Assembly: GCA_021153165.1 (NCBI GenBank)
Contig: JAGKTZ010000001.1
Location: 1 to 64,000, forward strand
From: Prevotellaceae bacterium
GTDB lineage: Bacteria > Bacteroidota > Bacteroidia > Bacteroidales > Bacteroidaceae
Length of the DNA stretch: 64,000 nucleotides
Direction of reading: 5' to 3'
The notes under the pieces were generated by a model that searched no databases, had not been told where the DNA came from, and saw nothing but the letters and a program-made list of their open reading frames with translations. The position numbers and the translations under genes were made by a program. Every line of letters starts with the position of its first letter. Within the stretch, counting starts at the first letter, position 1. Below are positions 17,616-27,377 of this stretch, piece by piece.

Positions 17616-18158
17616 ATGGTTCATGTATTATTGGCAACTGGATTTGAGGAAATTGAAGCCATTACCACAATAGATATATTACGCCGTTGCGGTATCGAAG
17701 TCCAAACCCTAAGTGTAACAGGTAATCGCGTAATACAAGGTGCACATGGTATTTCAGTTATGGTAGATGGACTTTTACGCAAGAATGCTATAGCTGGTTC
17801 TCAATGCATCATACTCCCTGGTGGTATGCCAGGTGTAAAAAATCTGCAAGCCTCTGACTGTCTACGAAAATGTACTATTCAACATTTTTCTGAAGGGAAA
17901 CTTTTAGCAGCAATCTGTGCAGCACCTATGGTACTCGATGCATGGGGGATACTCCAAAATCATAACTATACATGCTACCCAGGGTGTCAGACGGGCTTGA
18001 AAGGAGGGAATTTTGTTGAAAAATCTGTTATACGAGATAAAAATTTGATTACAGCAAATGGTCCTGGTTCGGCAGCAACTTTTGCCTTTGAAATAGCATC
18101 AGCAATACTGGGTGACGCCATAGTCAAAAAGGTTAAAAATGAAATGGGTTACAAATGA
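17616..18158 (+). CDS. DJ-1/PfpI family protein
   Basis: Small cytoplasmic protein of the DJ-1/ThiJ/PfpI superfamily. The start VHVLLATGFEEIEAI has the conserved glutamate that supports the reactive cysteine, and the nucleophile elbow is AAICAAPMVL. GGMPG in the middle is also typical. Members act as glyoxalases, deglycases or redox-responsive chaperones, and the exact activity is not predictable from these motifs. Length 180 aa is standard. It follows pdxJ by 27 bp and probably shares its transcript. A repeat-rich gap follows. Confidence 0.88.
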   Translation: MVHVLLATGFEEIEAITTIDILRRCGIEVQTLSVTGNRVIQGAHGISVMVDGLLRKNAIAGSQCIILPGGMPGVKNLQASDCLRKCTIQHFSEGKLLAAICAAPMVLDAWGILQNHNYTCYPGCQTGLKGGNFVEKSVIRDKNLITANGPGSAATFAFEIASAILGDAIVKKVKNEMGYK

Positions 18159-18190
18159 TTCTTTTTTAAGGTGATTTTGTCCACATAAAA

Positions 18191-18272
18191 AAGCTTAACC
18201 TTTTTCAAAAAAAGTCTAACCTTTTTGAAATTTCGCGACGTCTTGTTAAAAAAAGGTCTTGACTTTTTATTA
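18191..18272. repeat. Intergenic repeat cluster of the AGTCTAACCTTTTT family
   Basis: Contains AAGCTTAACCTTTTTC, then a 28-bp stretch (18206-18233) that matches 31601-31628 with one difference, then TCGCGACGTCTTGTT, the reverse complement of the GACGTCGC unit seen at 7.8 kb, and finally AAAAGGTCTTGAC. It lies between the DJ-1 gene and recG. Confidence 0.7.
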
Positions 18273-18405
18273 TTTGAATTTAGTTTTTGTTATAACTATA
18301 AGATGGTAGATTCTCATATTGCTTAGAAATATTAAGGTATGATCCAAATAATATTTATCTGCTGGTTTATATAATCTATTACAACTATATCTATATCAGT
18401 TAAGT

Positions 18406-20493
18406 ATGGATTTGAATATGGATGTGAAATACATCAAAGGTGTAGGGCCAATACGTGCCGAACTACTTAATAAGGAACTCGGTATTCGCACCGTTGGTGA
18501 TCTTTTGTATCATTTCCCATATCGATATATAGATCGCACCGAAATTCATTCTATAGCCCAATTGATGGAGGATATGCCTTATGTACAACTAAAAGGACAA
18601 ATATTTGACATTGTCACTGAGGGAGAAGGACGCAAGAAGCGTTTGCGTGCCTCATTCAGTGATGGTACAGGCTGGATAGATTTGGTGTGGTTCAACCAAA
18701 TTAAATCAATAGAAAAGGGGTTGAAGTATGACAAAAACTATCTACTTTTGGGCAAACCTGTAATGTGGAATGGTCGTTTTTCAATTGCTCATCCAGATAT
18801 TGAAGATGCAGATAAAGTAAATGCGAAAGATGGAACGCTACAAGCTCTTTATCACACTACAGATAGAATGAAAAAGAGTGCATTAGGTTCAAAGCAATTA
18901 CAAGATATTATTTCGTCGGCTCTTGATATAGGGAATATATCCTTAGAAGATTTTTTGCCATCACAATTGGTGAAACAGCATGAATTGATGTCACTTGATT
19001 TAGCTATTAGGACATTGCATCGACCAACATCGGCTGCACTTCTAGCCAAGGCCACAAATCGTATGAAGTTTGAAGAATTATTTCTTTTACAGCTGCAATT
19101 ACTTAAAACCGCAAATGCAAATAGCAAAAAAAATATTGGTTTAAAATGTGAAAGAATAGGTGATTATTTCTATAGTTTCTTTTATAATTATCTCCCATTT
19201 TCACTAACAGATGCTCAAAAACGTGTGATAAGAGAGATACGTGCTGATATGCGAGGCCCATATCAAATGAATCGTCTTTTACAAGGTGATGTTGGCTCTG
19301 GCAAAACGATTGTAGCACTACTTACATGCTTAATAGCTATAGATAATGGTTATCAGACTACTATCATGGCTCCAACTGAAATTCTTGCAGAACAACATTA
19401 TTCACTGATTAGTCCTCTTGTTAAAGGGTTGGAGATTAATGTTGCCCTGCTGACAGGAAATGTAAAGGGTGCTAAAAGAAAAGAAATACTTTCGCAACTG
19501 AAAGGTGGTACTCTAAATATTCTGATTGGCACACATGCACTTATAGAACCTAAAGTAGAATTCAAAAATCTCGGTATTGCAATTATAGATGAGCAACACC
19601 GTTTTGGGGTCAAACAACGTGCTATGCTTTGGAGTAAGAATGTTTGTCCTCCGCACATACTCGTGATGACGGCTACCCCCATACCACGTACTTTGGCGAT
19701 GACAGTCTATGGTGATTTGGATGTTTCGATAATTGATGAACTACCTCCTGGTCGCCAACCTGTCACCACACTTCATTATCATGAAATGGATCGTCAAAAA
19801 TTATTTGAAGGAATACACTACCAGCTCTCTATGGGTGTTCAAGTTTATTTCGTCTATCCGCTGATTGCCGAAAGTGAGAAGATTGACCTTAAAAATTTGG
19901 AAGAAGGTTACATTAACCTACAGGAGGTTTTTTCTGAATATAAAATCGGAAAAGTACATGGAAAAATGCTTCCAGCTGAGAAAGATGAGGTAATGAATGA
20001 CTTCAAGAACGGCAATTATCAAATTCTTGTATCAACAACTGTTATAGAAGTAGGAGTTAATGTTCCTAATGCTGCTGTAATGGTCATTGAAAATGCTGAA
20101 CGATTTGGTTTATCTCAACTACATCAATTGCGTGGCCGAGTAGGTCGTGGTAATCTAAAAAGTTATTGCATATTGATGACCAAAGATAAACTTTCAGAAA
20201 ATACAAAACGTCGAATTCAAGTAATGACAGAAACCACAGATGGATTTATTATTGCAGAAGAAGATATGCGCCTGCGTGGTCCTGGAGATATTGATGGCAC
20301 ACAACAGAGTGGATTGCCGATAAATCTTAAGATAGCACACCTAATCAAAGATGTGAATATTATGGAAAAAGCTAGAAATGCTGCAAAACAAATTTTGCAG
20401 GCTGACCCACAATACAATTTGTCTGCAAACTCCATGCTGTGGAAAAGATTAAACGAAATAAAAAAAGACGCTGTGTTTTCTGATATATCATAA
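18406..20493 (+). CDS. recG: ATP-dependent DNA helicase RecG
   Basis: Superfamily 2 helicase that remodels stalled replication forks and branch-migrates Holliday junctions. An N-terminal wedge/OB domain (LKGQIFDIVTEGEG) is followed by the helicase core: motif I GDVGSGKT, motif Ia APTEILAEQH, motif II IIDEQHRFGV (DEQH), motif III VMTATPIPRT, motif V STTVIEVGVNVPNA and motif VI QLRGRVGRG. Length 695 aa is typical. The ATG at 18406 is used because MDVKYIKGVGP is the conserved start. It is followed by mazG after 88 bp. Confidence 0.97.
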   Translation: MDLNMDVKYIKGVGPIRAELLNKELGIRTVGDLLYHFPYRYIDRTEIHSIAQLMEDMPYVQLKGQIFDIVTEGEGRKKRLRASFSDGTGWIDLVWFNQIKSIEKGLKYDKNYLLLGKPVMWNGRFSIAHPDIEDADKVNAKDGTLQALYHTTDRMKKSALGSKQLQDIISSALDIGNISLEDFLPSQLVKQHELMSLDLAIRTLHRPTSAALLAKATNRMKFEELFLLQLQLLKTANANSKKNIGLKCERIGDYFYSFFYNYLPFSLTDAQKRVIREIRADMRGPYQMNRLLQGDVGSGKTIVALLTCLIAIDNGYQTTIMAPTEILAEQHYSLISPLVKGLEINVALLTGNVKGAKRKEILSQLKGGTLNILIGTHALIEPKVEFKNLGIAIIDEQHRFGVKQRAMLWSKNVCPPHILVMTATPIPRTLAMTVYGDLDVSIIDELPPGRQPVTTLHYHEMDRQKLFEGIHYQLSMGVQVYFVYPLIAESEKIDLKNLEEGYINLQEVFSEYKIGKVHGKMLPAEKDEVMNDFKNGNYQILVSTTVIEVGVNVPNAAVMVIENAERFGLSQLHQLRGRVGRGNLKSYCILMTKDKLSENTKRRIQVMTETTDGFIIAEEDMRLRGPGDIDGTQQSGLPINLKIAHLIKDVNIMEKARNAAKQILQADPQYNLSANSMLWKRLNEIKKDAVFSDIS

Positions 20494-20527
20494 TTAGTCG
20501 TCATAATGATTATGAATAAATTTTCAT

Positions 20528-20535
20528 TATTTTTG
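20528..20535 (+). promoter_or_regulatory. Predicted -7 element for mazG
   Basis: TATTTTTG, a perfect TAnnTTTG match, 46 bp before the mazG ATG. No convincing -33 TTTG was found. Confidence 0.4.
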
Positions 20536-20581
20536 CAAAGCAATTTATACTAATAAAAAGAATCGGTAAAATAATATAATA

Positions 20582-21409
20582 ATGTCTACTCAAACTGTAA
20601 AAATACATACGCGCGAACAACAATTGAAAGCCTTTGAACGTCTGCTTGACGTACTCGATGAATTGCGCGTAAAATGCCCTTGGGACAAAAAGCAAACTAA
20701 TGAATCCCTCCGCCCAAATACTATAGAAGAAACCTATGAATTGTGCGATGCATTGATGAAAGACGATGCTAACGAAATTTGCAAGGAACTGGGAGATGTA
20801 TTGTTGCATGTAGCTTTCTATGCAAAAATTGGAGCAGAAAAGGGAGACTTTGATATAGCCGATGTGTGCAACAGGTTATGCGACAAACTGATATTCCGTC
20901 ACCCACATGTGTTCCCCCCAACAGATACAGAGTCAAGTAAGCCCATGCCTAGTATCAAGACAGAAAAGCAGGTTTCTGACCAATGGGAGCAACTAAAACA
21001 AAAGGAAAAGGATGGTAATAAAACGGTCCTGTCTGGTGTGCCCAACGCCCTACCCTCGCTGGTCAAGGCATATCGCATCCAAGATAAAGCACGCCATGTA
21101 GGTTTTGATTGGGAAGAACGTGAGCAAGTGTGGAGCAAGGTGAAAGAAGAAATCACTGAGTTTGAAAACGAAGTGAAAAATATGGACCAGCAGAAAGCAG
21201 AAGAGGAGTTCGGTGACGTATTATTTAGTCTAATCAATGCTTCTCGACTTTACCATATCAACCCCGACAATGCCCTTGAGAAGACGAATCAAAAGTTTAT
21301 CAAACGATTTACTTACCTAGAAACAAAGGCAAAAGAAATGAATAAACCGCTCACAGAAATGACGCTTGCAGAAATGGATGAAATATGGAATGAGGCTAAA
21401 AAAATGTAG
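20582..21409 (+). CDS. mazG: Nucleoside triphosphate pyrophosphohydrolase MazG
   Basis: Hydrolyses NTPs to NMP and pyrophosphate, cleaning nucleotide pools or lowering ppGpp. It has two MazG-type all-alpha modules. The first has CPWDKKQTNESLRPNTIEE and the metal-binding glutamates in EETYEL with ELGDVLLHV; the second repeats the pattern as EEFGDVLFSLINASR. Length 275 aa matches the two-module E. coli type. It is followed after 71 bp by menF. Confidence 0.93.
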   Translation: MSTQTVKIHTREQQLKAFERLLDVLDELRVKCPWDKKQTNESLRPNTIEETYELCDALMKDDANEICKELGDVLLHVAFYAKIGAEKGDFDIADVCNRLCDKLIFRHPHVFPPTDTESSKPMPSIKTEKQVSDQWEQLKQKEKDGNKTVLSGVPNALPSLVKAYRIQDKARHVGFDWEEREQVWSKVKEEITEFENEVKNMDQQKAEEEFGDVLFSLINASRLYHINPDNALEKTNQKFIKRFTYLETKAKEMNKPLTEMTLAEMDEIWNEAKKM

Positions 21410-21480
21410 TACTTGACCTACATAGCTTTAACAAACATCCTAGCAAGATAATCTGTTTTTAAATCAATCACATACGCACT

Positions 21481-22584
21481 ATGTCAGCTATCAAAGACTT
21501 TATCTCTCTTGACATACTTACTGGCGAATATGCTTGGGCACTCTACAAATTACCTGGTCGCACAGAAATTGTTGGCATCAAGCAGCAAGGATCTCCATTG
21601 CAACTACATCCTAATGACTTATCAGAGGAGCAAAGCGGTTATCTGATTTATCCATTTCAGGTGACCCCCAAAACTCCTATCCTGATGATTAAGCCAGAAG
21701 AGGTCGCAACATTTGATTTGCCCGACACCAACATAAGCCCCAGGTGCTACACCTATACATCTGACGAAAAACAGCAAAAGACAAAATATACGGACTTGTT
21801 TGAATACTCACACCGACAGATACGTGCTAAGGGTAGCACATTGAAGAAAGTTGTTCTTTCGCGTCAATTAAATATCAAAATTGAGGGAATGACACCTGCC
21901 GAGTATTTAGATTTATACCTAACGGCATGCATGAGATATCCACAAAATTTTGTCGCAATGTGGTACACTCGCGAATCCGGCATATGGTTGGTTGCTACGC
22001 CTGAATGTCTCTTGGAAAAAGTAACCAGCACCTTGTGGCGAACAATGGCATTGGCTGGCACAATGACATGGGATGCAGGTGCTCCGATGGGCAACAAGGC
22101 CTATTGGAGTCCAAAAGACAAGCGTGAACAAAGTATTGTGGCAGAGTATCTATACGACACACTGTTACCCTATGTCGAGTACATCGAAAGATCTCATACT
22201 TATCCCATCAAAGCAGGCGACTTGGCTCACCTTCGTACTGATTTTACTTTCTCAATCAAAGCGAACACTAAATTGGGTGAAATGATTAGTGCTGTTCACC
22301 CCACACCTGCTGTATGCGGATTGCCCAAACACGAGGCTCTTGATTGTATCAACCAAGCAGAAGGCTATACACGGAGATATTACACGGGCTTTAGCGGTCC
22401 CTTGAACTTGAATAACAATACCCGCTTTTATGTCTCGCTCCGTTGCATGGAAGCTATAGGAGATACGGCCACACTTTATGCAGGTGGCGGGCTGCTAAGA
22501 GATAGTGACGAGGATATCGAATGGACTGAAACAGAAAGAAAACTACAAACCATCCTGAGTCTGCTGGTATCAGAAGAAAAATAA
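21481..22584 (+). CDS. menF: Isochorismate synthase (menaquinone pathway)
   Basis: Chorismate-binding enzyme that converts chorismate to isochorismate, the first committed step to menaquinone. Conserved blocks: KKVVLSRQL, ESGIWLVATPECLL, TMALAGT, HPTPAVCGLPKHEAL, RRYYTGFSGPL and LYAGGGLLRDSDEDIEWTETE. The N-terminal domain is short (367 aa in total), normal for Bacteroidales. It is the first gene of the men operon; menD starts 11 bp after its stop, which supports the menaquinone rather than the siderophore role. Confidence 0.92.
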   Translation: MSAIKDFISLDILTGEYAWALYKLPGRTEIVGIKQQGSPLQLHPNDLSEEQSGYLIYPFQVTPKTPILMIKPEEVATFDLPDTNISPRCYTYTSDEKQQKTKYTDLFEYSHRQIRAKGSTLKKVVLSRQLNIKIEGMTPAEYLDLYLTACMRYPQNFVAMWYTRESGIWLVATPECLLEKVTSTLWRTMALAGTMTWDAGAPMGNKAYWSPKDKREQSIVAEYLYDTLLPYVEYIERSHTYPIKAGDLAHLRTDFTFSIKANTKLGEMISAVHPTPAVCGLPKHEALDCINQAEGYTRRYYTGFSGPLNLNNNTRFYVSLRCMEAIGDTATLYAGGGLLRDSDEDIEWTETERKLQTILSLLVSEEK

Positions 22585-22595
22585 AGACAGATTCT

Positions 22596-24254
22596 ATGTA
22601 TTCGAGCAAAAGAGATATTCATGCATTAGTTTCGTTAATTAGAGCCCATGGTGTGACACATGTTGTGGCCTGCCCTGGCTCAAGAAATGCTGTCATCATC
22701 AACGATATGAACGAGTGTAGATTCAATCTACATCCCGTGACTGATGAACGTAGTGCAGGTTTCGTTGCACTAGGCTTAGCTTTGTCTACTTGCAGTCCTG
22801 TCGTAGTATGTGTGACGTCGGGTTCTGCTTTGCTCAATCTATTACCAGCTGTAGCTGAGGCTTATTATCGTAATATCCCTATCCTCGTCATTTCAGCTGA
22901 TCGTCCAGCAAGGTATATTGATACGTGGGACGGACAGACTATCCATCAGCAAGATGCACTTCTACCCTATGCCCAAACGATTTCGGTGAATGAATCGGTA
23001 GATGAAAAGGACTTCAAATGGAATGAATTGAAGATAAACAAGGCGCTTTCTTGTTTAAGCGACCGACAACAAGGGCCTGTACATTTGAATATAGAAATAG
23101 AAGAACCATTGTTTGATTTCAGTACAGCAAATATTATTCCCTCTACCAAAGTCAACACATATTACTCTCATAGTATAGAGCCAATACCAATAGAAGTCAT
23201 GGCACAAATTGCTTCCGCAAAATGTCCAATAGTCTTCATTGGACAATATGAGCAAAGTGCATGTTCTGCCTATGAATCCATTGAAAAGAATGACGCCTTA
23301 CTCGTGCTACCAGAGATTTTGACTACATCACCTCATTGGCACCGCACATCTATTTTAGAACAAGTGGTAGAAAATAGTGGATTTAATCCCGACTTGATAA
23401 TCCATATCGGTGGAAATTTGGTTAACAAGCAGCTGAAAAACTTTTTTAGAAAGCATGACGGAATTCAAGTTATACGCATAGAAGAGAAGGCTTTGTTTCC
23501 AAACACCCTAACCCATCTCGAATCTGTGATATATGCCAGTGTAGAGGACACTCTAAGGCAATTAGCAACCCTCGTACAACCTAATAAAGAGGTGAAGCTT
23601 TGGAAGGAGAAATTATCAGTTGCCACTCTTGATTTAAATGACATACTCACAAGAGATTTATTTTCCGACTTGTACGTAATGCAACAAGTGGCAAAGCGAA
23701 TTCAATTAGAATGGGATATTCACTTGGCCAATAGTACAACTGTACGCAATGCGACAATGATAAATGACTTCAGAAATCATAAAATTTTTGCCAACCGTGG
23801 CACAAATGGTATAGAGGGGAGCATATCTACTGCTGTTGGGTATGCATTAGGAGTAAAAAATAAAGTGATTGCTATGTCAGGGGATTTGAGTTTCTTTTAT
23901 GATGCCAATGCGCTTTTCAATACAGAAATTCCCAACAACCTCTCACTGATAGTCTTCAACAATGGCGGTGGACAAATCTTCCGACGTTTGCCAGGTATTA
24001 CAGGTTCTCAAGCACTTGACAAGTTTATTTCTGCCTCACACACCTACTCTGCCAAAGGAATTGCCGAAAGCTATGGTATAAAATATTTCTCTCTTTCGCA
24101 GACTGATGATTTGGCAAATATATTGGACGAATTTCTTGCTTGCAACGGTCAATACCCTGCGCTACTTGAAGTATTCACCACCATCAACAACAATGAACAA
24201 GCCAGGAAAGTTGTGGAAAACGTTATCAAAACAAATTATACAAACAAATTATAA
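22596..24254 (+). CDS. menD: SEPHCHC synthase MenD
   Basis: Thiamine-diphosphate enzyme that joins 2-oxoglutarate and isochorismate to give SEPHCHC. The N-terminal domain carries the cofactor-activating glutamate in TDERSAGFVALGLA. The C-terminal domain has the substrate loop NRGTNGIEGSIST and the metal-binding GDLSFFYDANAL. Length 552 aa is typical. It lies in the tight men cluster, with 11-bp gaps on both sides. Confidence 0.95.
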   Translation: MYSSKRDIHALVSLIRAHGVTHVVACPGSRNAVIINDMNECRFNLHPVTDERSAGFVALGLALSTCSPVVVCVTSGSALLNLLPAVAEAYYRNIPILVISADRPARYIDTWDGQTIHQQDALLPYAQTISVNESVDEKDFKWNELKINKALSCLSDRQQGPVHLNIEIEEPLFDFSTANIIPSTKVNTYYSHSIEPIPIEVMAQIASAKCPIVFIGQYEQSACSAYESIEKNDALLVLPEILTTSPHWHRTSILEQVVENSGFNPDLIIHIGGNLVNKQLKNFFRKHDGIQVIRIEEKALFPNTLTHLESVIYASVEDTLRQLATLVQPNKEVKLWKEKLSVATLDLNDILTRDLFSDLYVMQQVAKRIQLEWDIHLANSTTVRNATMINDFRNHKIFANRGTNGIEGSISTAVGYALGVKNKVIAMSGDLSFFYDANALFNTEIPNNLSLIVFNNGGGQIFRRLPGITGSQALDKFISASHTYSAKGIAESYGIKYFSLSQTDDLANILDEFLACNGQYPALLEVFTTINNNEQARKVVENVIKTNYTNKL

Positions 24255-24265
24255 TACTAGAATAA

Positions 24266-25087
24266 ATGGAAACTAGAAATTGGACCCCAATCAAGCAATA
24301 TGAAGACATCCTCTTCGATTTCTACAATGGTATAGCTCGTATCACTATCAACAGACCACGATACAGAAATGCTTTTACACCATTGACTGTATCCGAAATC
24401 AGCGATGCACTATATCATTGCCGCGAAAATGGAGATATTTATGTTGTAGTGCTGACTGGTGCTGGCGACAAAGCATTTTGCTCGGGCGGTGATATGAATG
24501 TCAAGGGTCGTGGTGGATATGTCGGCAACGATGGTGTACCTCGATTAAATGTATTGGAAGTGCAAAAACAAATCCGCTCATTACCCAAGCCCGTCATTGC
24601 TATGGTCAATGGTTTCGCAATTGGAGGAGGTCACGTTCTGCACTTGATGTGCGACTTGACTATCGCTTCTGAAAATGCTATCTTTGGTCAGACAGGACCA
24701 CGCGTAGGTTCATTCGATGCAGGATTTGGCGCTTCATACTTGGCACGCATTGTTGGCCAAAAGAAAGCACGCGAAATATGGTTCATGTGCCGCCAATATT
24801 CAGCTAGCGAGGCTGAAGCAATGGGCATGGTCAACAAGGTTGTACCCTTCAACCAACTGGAAGATGAAGTCGTTGCATGGGCAGAAACAATGATGCAACA
24901 CTCACCATTGGCATTACGTATGATAAAAGCAGGACTCAATGCAGAGCTTGATGGACAAAGTGGAATCCAAGAATTAGCAGGAGATGCAACGATGCTTTAT
25001 TATATGCTAGACGAAGCAAAAGAAGGAGGACAAGCTTTCTTAGAAAAACGCAAACCAAATTTCAAGAAATTCCCTCACTTACCTTAA
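24266..25087 (+). CDS. menB: 1,4-dihydroxy-2-naphthoyl-CoA synthase MenB
   Basis: Crotonase-fold enzyme that cyclises o-succinylbenzoyl-CoA to 1,4-dihydroxy-2-naphthoyl-CoA. Visible: the oxyanion-hole block [17 protein letters not shown], the second block [29 protein letters not shown] with the conserved aspartate of MenB, and the C-terminal [12 protein letters not shown]. Length 273 aa fits. In pathway order MenB acts after MenE, which here is the C-terminal half of the next gene. Confidence 0.95.
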   Translation: METRNWTPIKQYEDILFDFYNGIARITINRPRYRNAFTPLTVSEISDALYHCRENGDIYVVVLTGAGDKAFCSGGDMNVKGRGGYVGNDGVPRLNVLEVQKQIRSLPKPVIAMVNGFAIGGGHVLHLMCDLTIASENAIFGQTGPRVGSFDAGFGASYLARIVGQKKAREIWFMCRQYSASEAEAMGMVNKVVPFNQLEDEVVAWAETMMQHSPLALRMIKAGLNAELDGQSGIQELAGDATMLYYMLDEAKEGGQAFLEKRKPNFKKFPHLP

Positions 25088-25099
25088 AATATTTACAGA

Positions 25100-27124
25100 T
25101 TGAAATACAGAATCATCCCTTATGAGATGAAGTTTAAGCAAGCAGCAAAGACTTCACGAGGCGTGTATCGCACAAAGAAAGTGTGGTACATCGTCTTAAT
25201 GGATGATGCCACACCATCTCATCGTGGTATTGGCGAATGCGCACCTTTGCACGACCTCAGCATTGATGCGATCCCCGAGCAGGAATATCGACACATCTTG
25301 TCATCCCACCTCGACCAATACACATCTACTGGCACATTGGACACCAAAGCGCTGCGAGCTTATCCATCAATACTTTTTGGCATCGAGACCGCCATACGAT
25401 CTTATCAAGCCAGCCTTCGTGGTGACTACATGGCGCTCTATGACAACCAATTCACACGTGGTGCCGTGGGTATCCCTATCAATGGTTTAATATGGATGGG
25501 AGATTTCCTAAAGATGAGGGCACAGATTGAGGACAAGTTAAGTCAAGGTTTCAAGTGCATCAAAATCAAAATTGGCGCTATTGATTGGGATAAAGAGATT
25601 AGCCTTATTGCAGAAATCAGAAAGTACTATTCTCGCCAGGATATTGAAATCCGTGTAGATGCTAATGGTGCCTTTGCTGCCGATGAAGCGATGAAGAAAC
25701 TTAAACAGCTTGCCGATTTCGACATACACAGCATTGAGCAACCGATACGAGCACATCAGCGTGCTGAAATGGCGCGACTCTGCCAAAGTTCACCACTACC
25801 AATTGCTCTCGATGAAGAACTCATTGGTAACTACACCAAGGATGAGAAAGCACAGTTACTCGACGAAATTTCCCCACAATACATCATTCTGAAACCTTCA
25901 TTGCACGGCGGAATCTTGGGATGCCAGGAATGGATTGACTTGGCTAAAGAACGAGGAATCGGTTATTGGATTACCAGCGCTTTAGAAAGTGACATAGGAC
26001 TCAATGCAATTGCAAACTGGACCTCACATCTGCTTCAATCAGACTATCCCCCTACAACGAAACACCAAGGTTTGGGCACAGGACAACTCTTTCTGAATAA
26101 TTATCAGTACTCTCCACTCCACATTCAAGGCGAATGCATATATTGGGGAAGTACCACCGACAGACTATTCAACAAAGAAGTGGAAAAATTTAAATCAGAA
26201 TGGCAATCCTCATCCCCTACAATCACTCTTCAAACATCGGGCTCAACTGGGTCACCCAAAGCTATGCTCGTGCCTAAAGCGGGAATGAAGAAAAGTGCCC
26301 TGCGCACCAGCGATTTCTTTAGGTTCGAAGAAGGTGACACAGCCCTACTTTGCATGCCGCTGAAGTATGTCGGTGCCAAAATGGTTGCTATTCGTGCTTG
26401 GCTTCAAGGTATGCACCTTATCAGCATCTCACCTTCCCTACATCCCTTTGCTCACCTCCGCCAACCAGTAGACTTTGTCAGTCTGACCCCGCTTCAAGCC
26501 TACGAGACACTGCAAGTGCCCAGAGAAAGAAGACTGCTGGCTAAATGCAAGAATGTGCTACTTGGTGGTGGTGCTATTTCACCCGCGTTGGAAGCGATGC
26601 TTTGTCAATTACCCTGTGCCGTATGGAGTTCTTATGGCATGACAGAGACCTACTCTCACATCGCACTTCGGCGCATTAATGGCCCTACAGCAACAGCCTA
26701 CTATCAACTACTCGATGACGTAGAAATAAGCACCAATGATTCGGCCGCACTTATCATAAACGACACTTATACAGGCGTAGGACCATTGACCACAAACGAT
26801 GTCGTAGAGTTGATAGACCAGAAGCGATTTATCCCTATCGGCAGACTAGATAATATCGTCAATTGTGGCGGCATCAAGCATACGCTCGACCAATTAGAGA
26901 AGCAACTCTGCGAATTCCCCCACCCTTTCTTTCTCGCAAAGCGAAAAGATGAACGATTTGGAGAAGTAATTATTATGATTTACGAGGCTGAACAAAAATT
27001 CGAAACAATCAAAACATTTTGCACCGAACGATTGCACAAGTATGCAGTTCCCCGTGATTTTATCCGAGTAGACAAACTGCCACTCACTGAAAATGGAAAA
27101 CCCCAAAGATGGCAATTTTACTAA
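25100..27124 (+). CDS. Fused o-succinylbenzoate synthase (MenC) and o-succinylbenzoate-CoA ligase (MenE)
   Basis: One 674-residue reading frame covering two successive menaquinone steps. Residues about 1-345 form the enolase-superfamily MenC: the catalytic KxK in CIKIKIG, metal ligands in RVDANGAF, IEQPI and ALDEEL, and the late lysine in ILKPSLHGG. Residues about 372-674 form a compact acyl-adenylate ligase: P-loop LQTSGSTGSPKA, SSYGMTETYSHIA, IGRLDNIVNCGGIK and the C-terminal lysine in LTENGKPQRW. The start is TTG at 25100; it gives KYRIIPYEMKF, the expected first MenC strand, which the later ATG (residue 9) would cut. The MenE half is short but keeps its key motifs. In several relatives I know these are two genes. 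No menH is nearby. Confidence 0.9.
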   Translation: MKYRIIPYEMKFKQAAKTSRGVYRTKKVWYIVLMDDATPSHRGIGECAPLHDLSIDAIPEQEYRHILSSHLDQYTSTGTLDTKALRAYPSILFGIETAIRSYQASLRGDYMALYDNQFTRGAVGIPINGLIWMGDFLKMRAQIEDKLSQGFKCIKIKIGAIDWDKEISLIAEIRKYYSRQDIEIRVDANGAFAADEAMKKLKQLADFDIHSIEQPIRAHQRAEMARLCQSSPLPIALDEELIGNYTKDEKAQLLDEISPQYIILKPSLHGGILGCQEWIDLAKERGIGYWITSALESDIGLNAIANWTSHLLQSDYPPTTKHQGLGTGQLFLNNYQYSPLHIQGECIYWGSTTDRLFNKEVEKFKSEWQSSSPTITLQTSGSTGSPKAMLVPKAGMKKSALRTSDFFRFEEGDTALLCMPLKYVGAKMVAIRAWLQGMHLISISPSLHPFAHLRQPVDFVSLTPLQAYETLQVPRERRLLAKCKNVLLGGGAISPALEAMLCQLPCAVWSSYGMTETYSHIALRRINGPTATAYYQLLDDVEISTNDSAALIINDTYTGVGPLTTNDVVELIDQKRFIPIGRLDNIVNCGGIKHTLDQLEKQLCEFPHPFFLAKRKDERFGEVIIMIYEAEQKFETIKTFCTERLHKYAVPRDFIRVDKLPLTENGKPQRWQFY

Positions 27125-27130
27125 GTTTAT

Positions 27131-27166
27131 TAAATCTCAATTGGTCATTTGGCTAATTGAGGTTTA
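27131..27166 (+). terminator. Hairpin after the men operon
   Basis: Arms TAAATCTCAATT (27131-27142) and AATTGAGGTTTA (27155-27166), with one G-T pair, 7 bp after the menCE stop. Only a weak T-run follows. Confidence 0.5.
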
Positions 27167-27248
27167 ATGTTTAAGAGAACTTCAAAATCAATTATATTAT
27201 AATCGCACAAGCCTCAAAGTGTATAGCTCCGCTATATTTAACAAGATA

Positions 27249-27290
27249 ATGAGTCCTAAAGCTGGTTAACCCAGGCATTAGGACTCATTA
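27249..27290. terminator. Long perfect hairpin between the men operon and htpG
   Basis: Perfect 12-bp arms AATGAGTCCTAA (27249-27260) and TTAGGACTCATT (27279-27290), with additional CTGG/CCAG pairing in the loop. It stands between convergent genes and could terminate either transcript. Confidence 0.6.
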
Positions 27291-27377
27291 AATATCGGAT
27301 AAATCAAAGTTTATCAGCAACGGGCACTAGAATGAATGAATAAATAATGCTATAAATTCTAATGCCCCAATTGTGAT

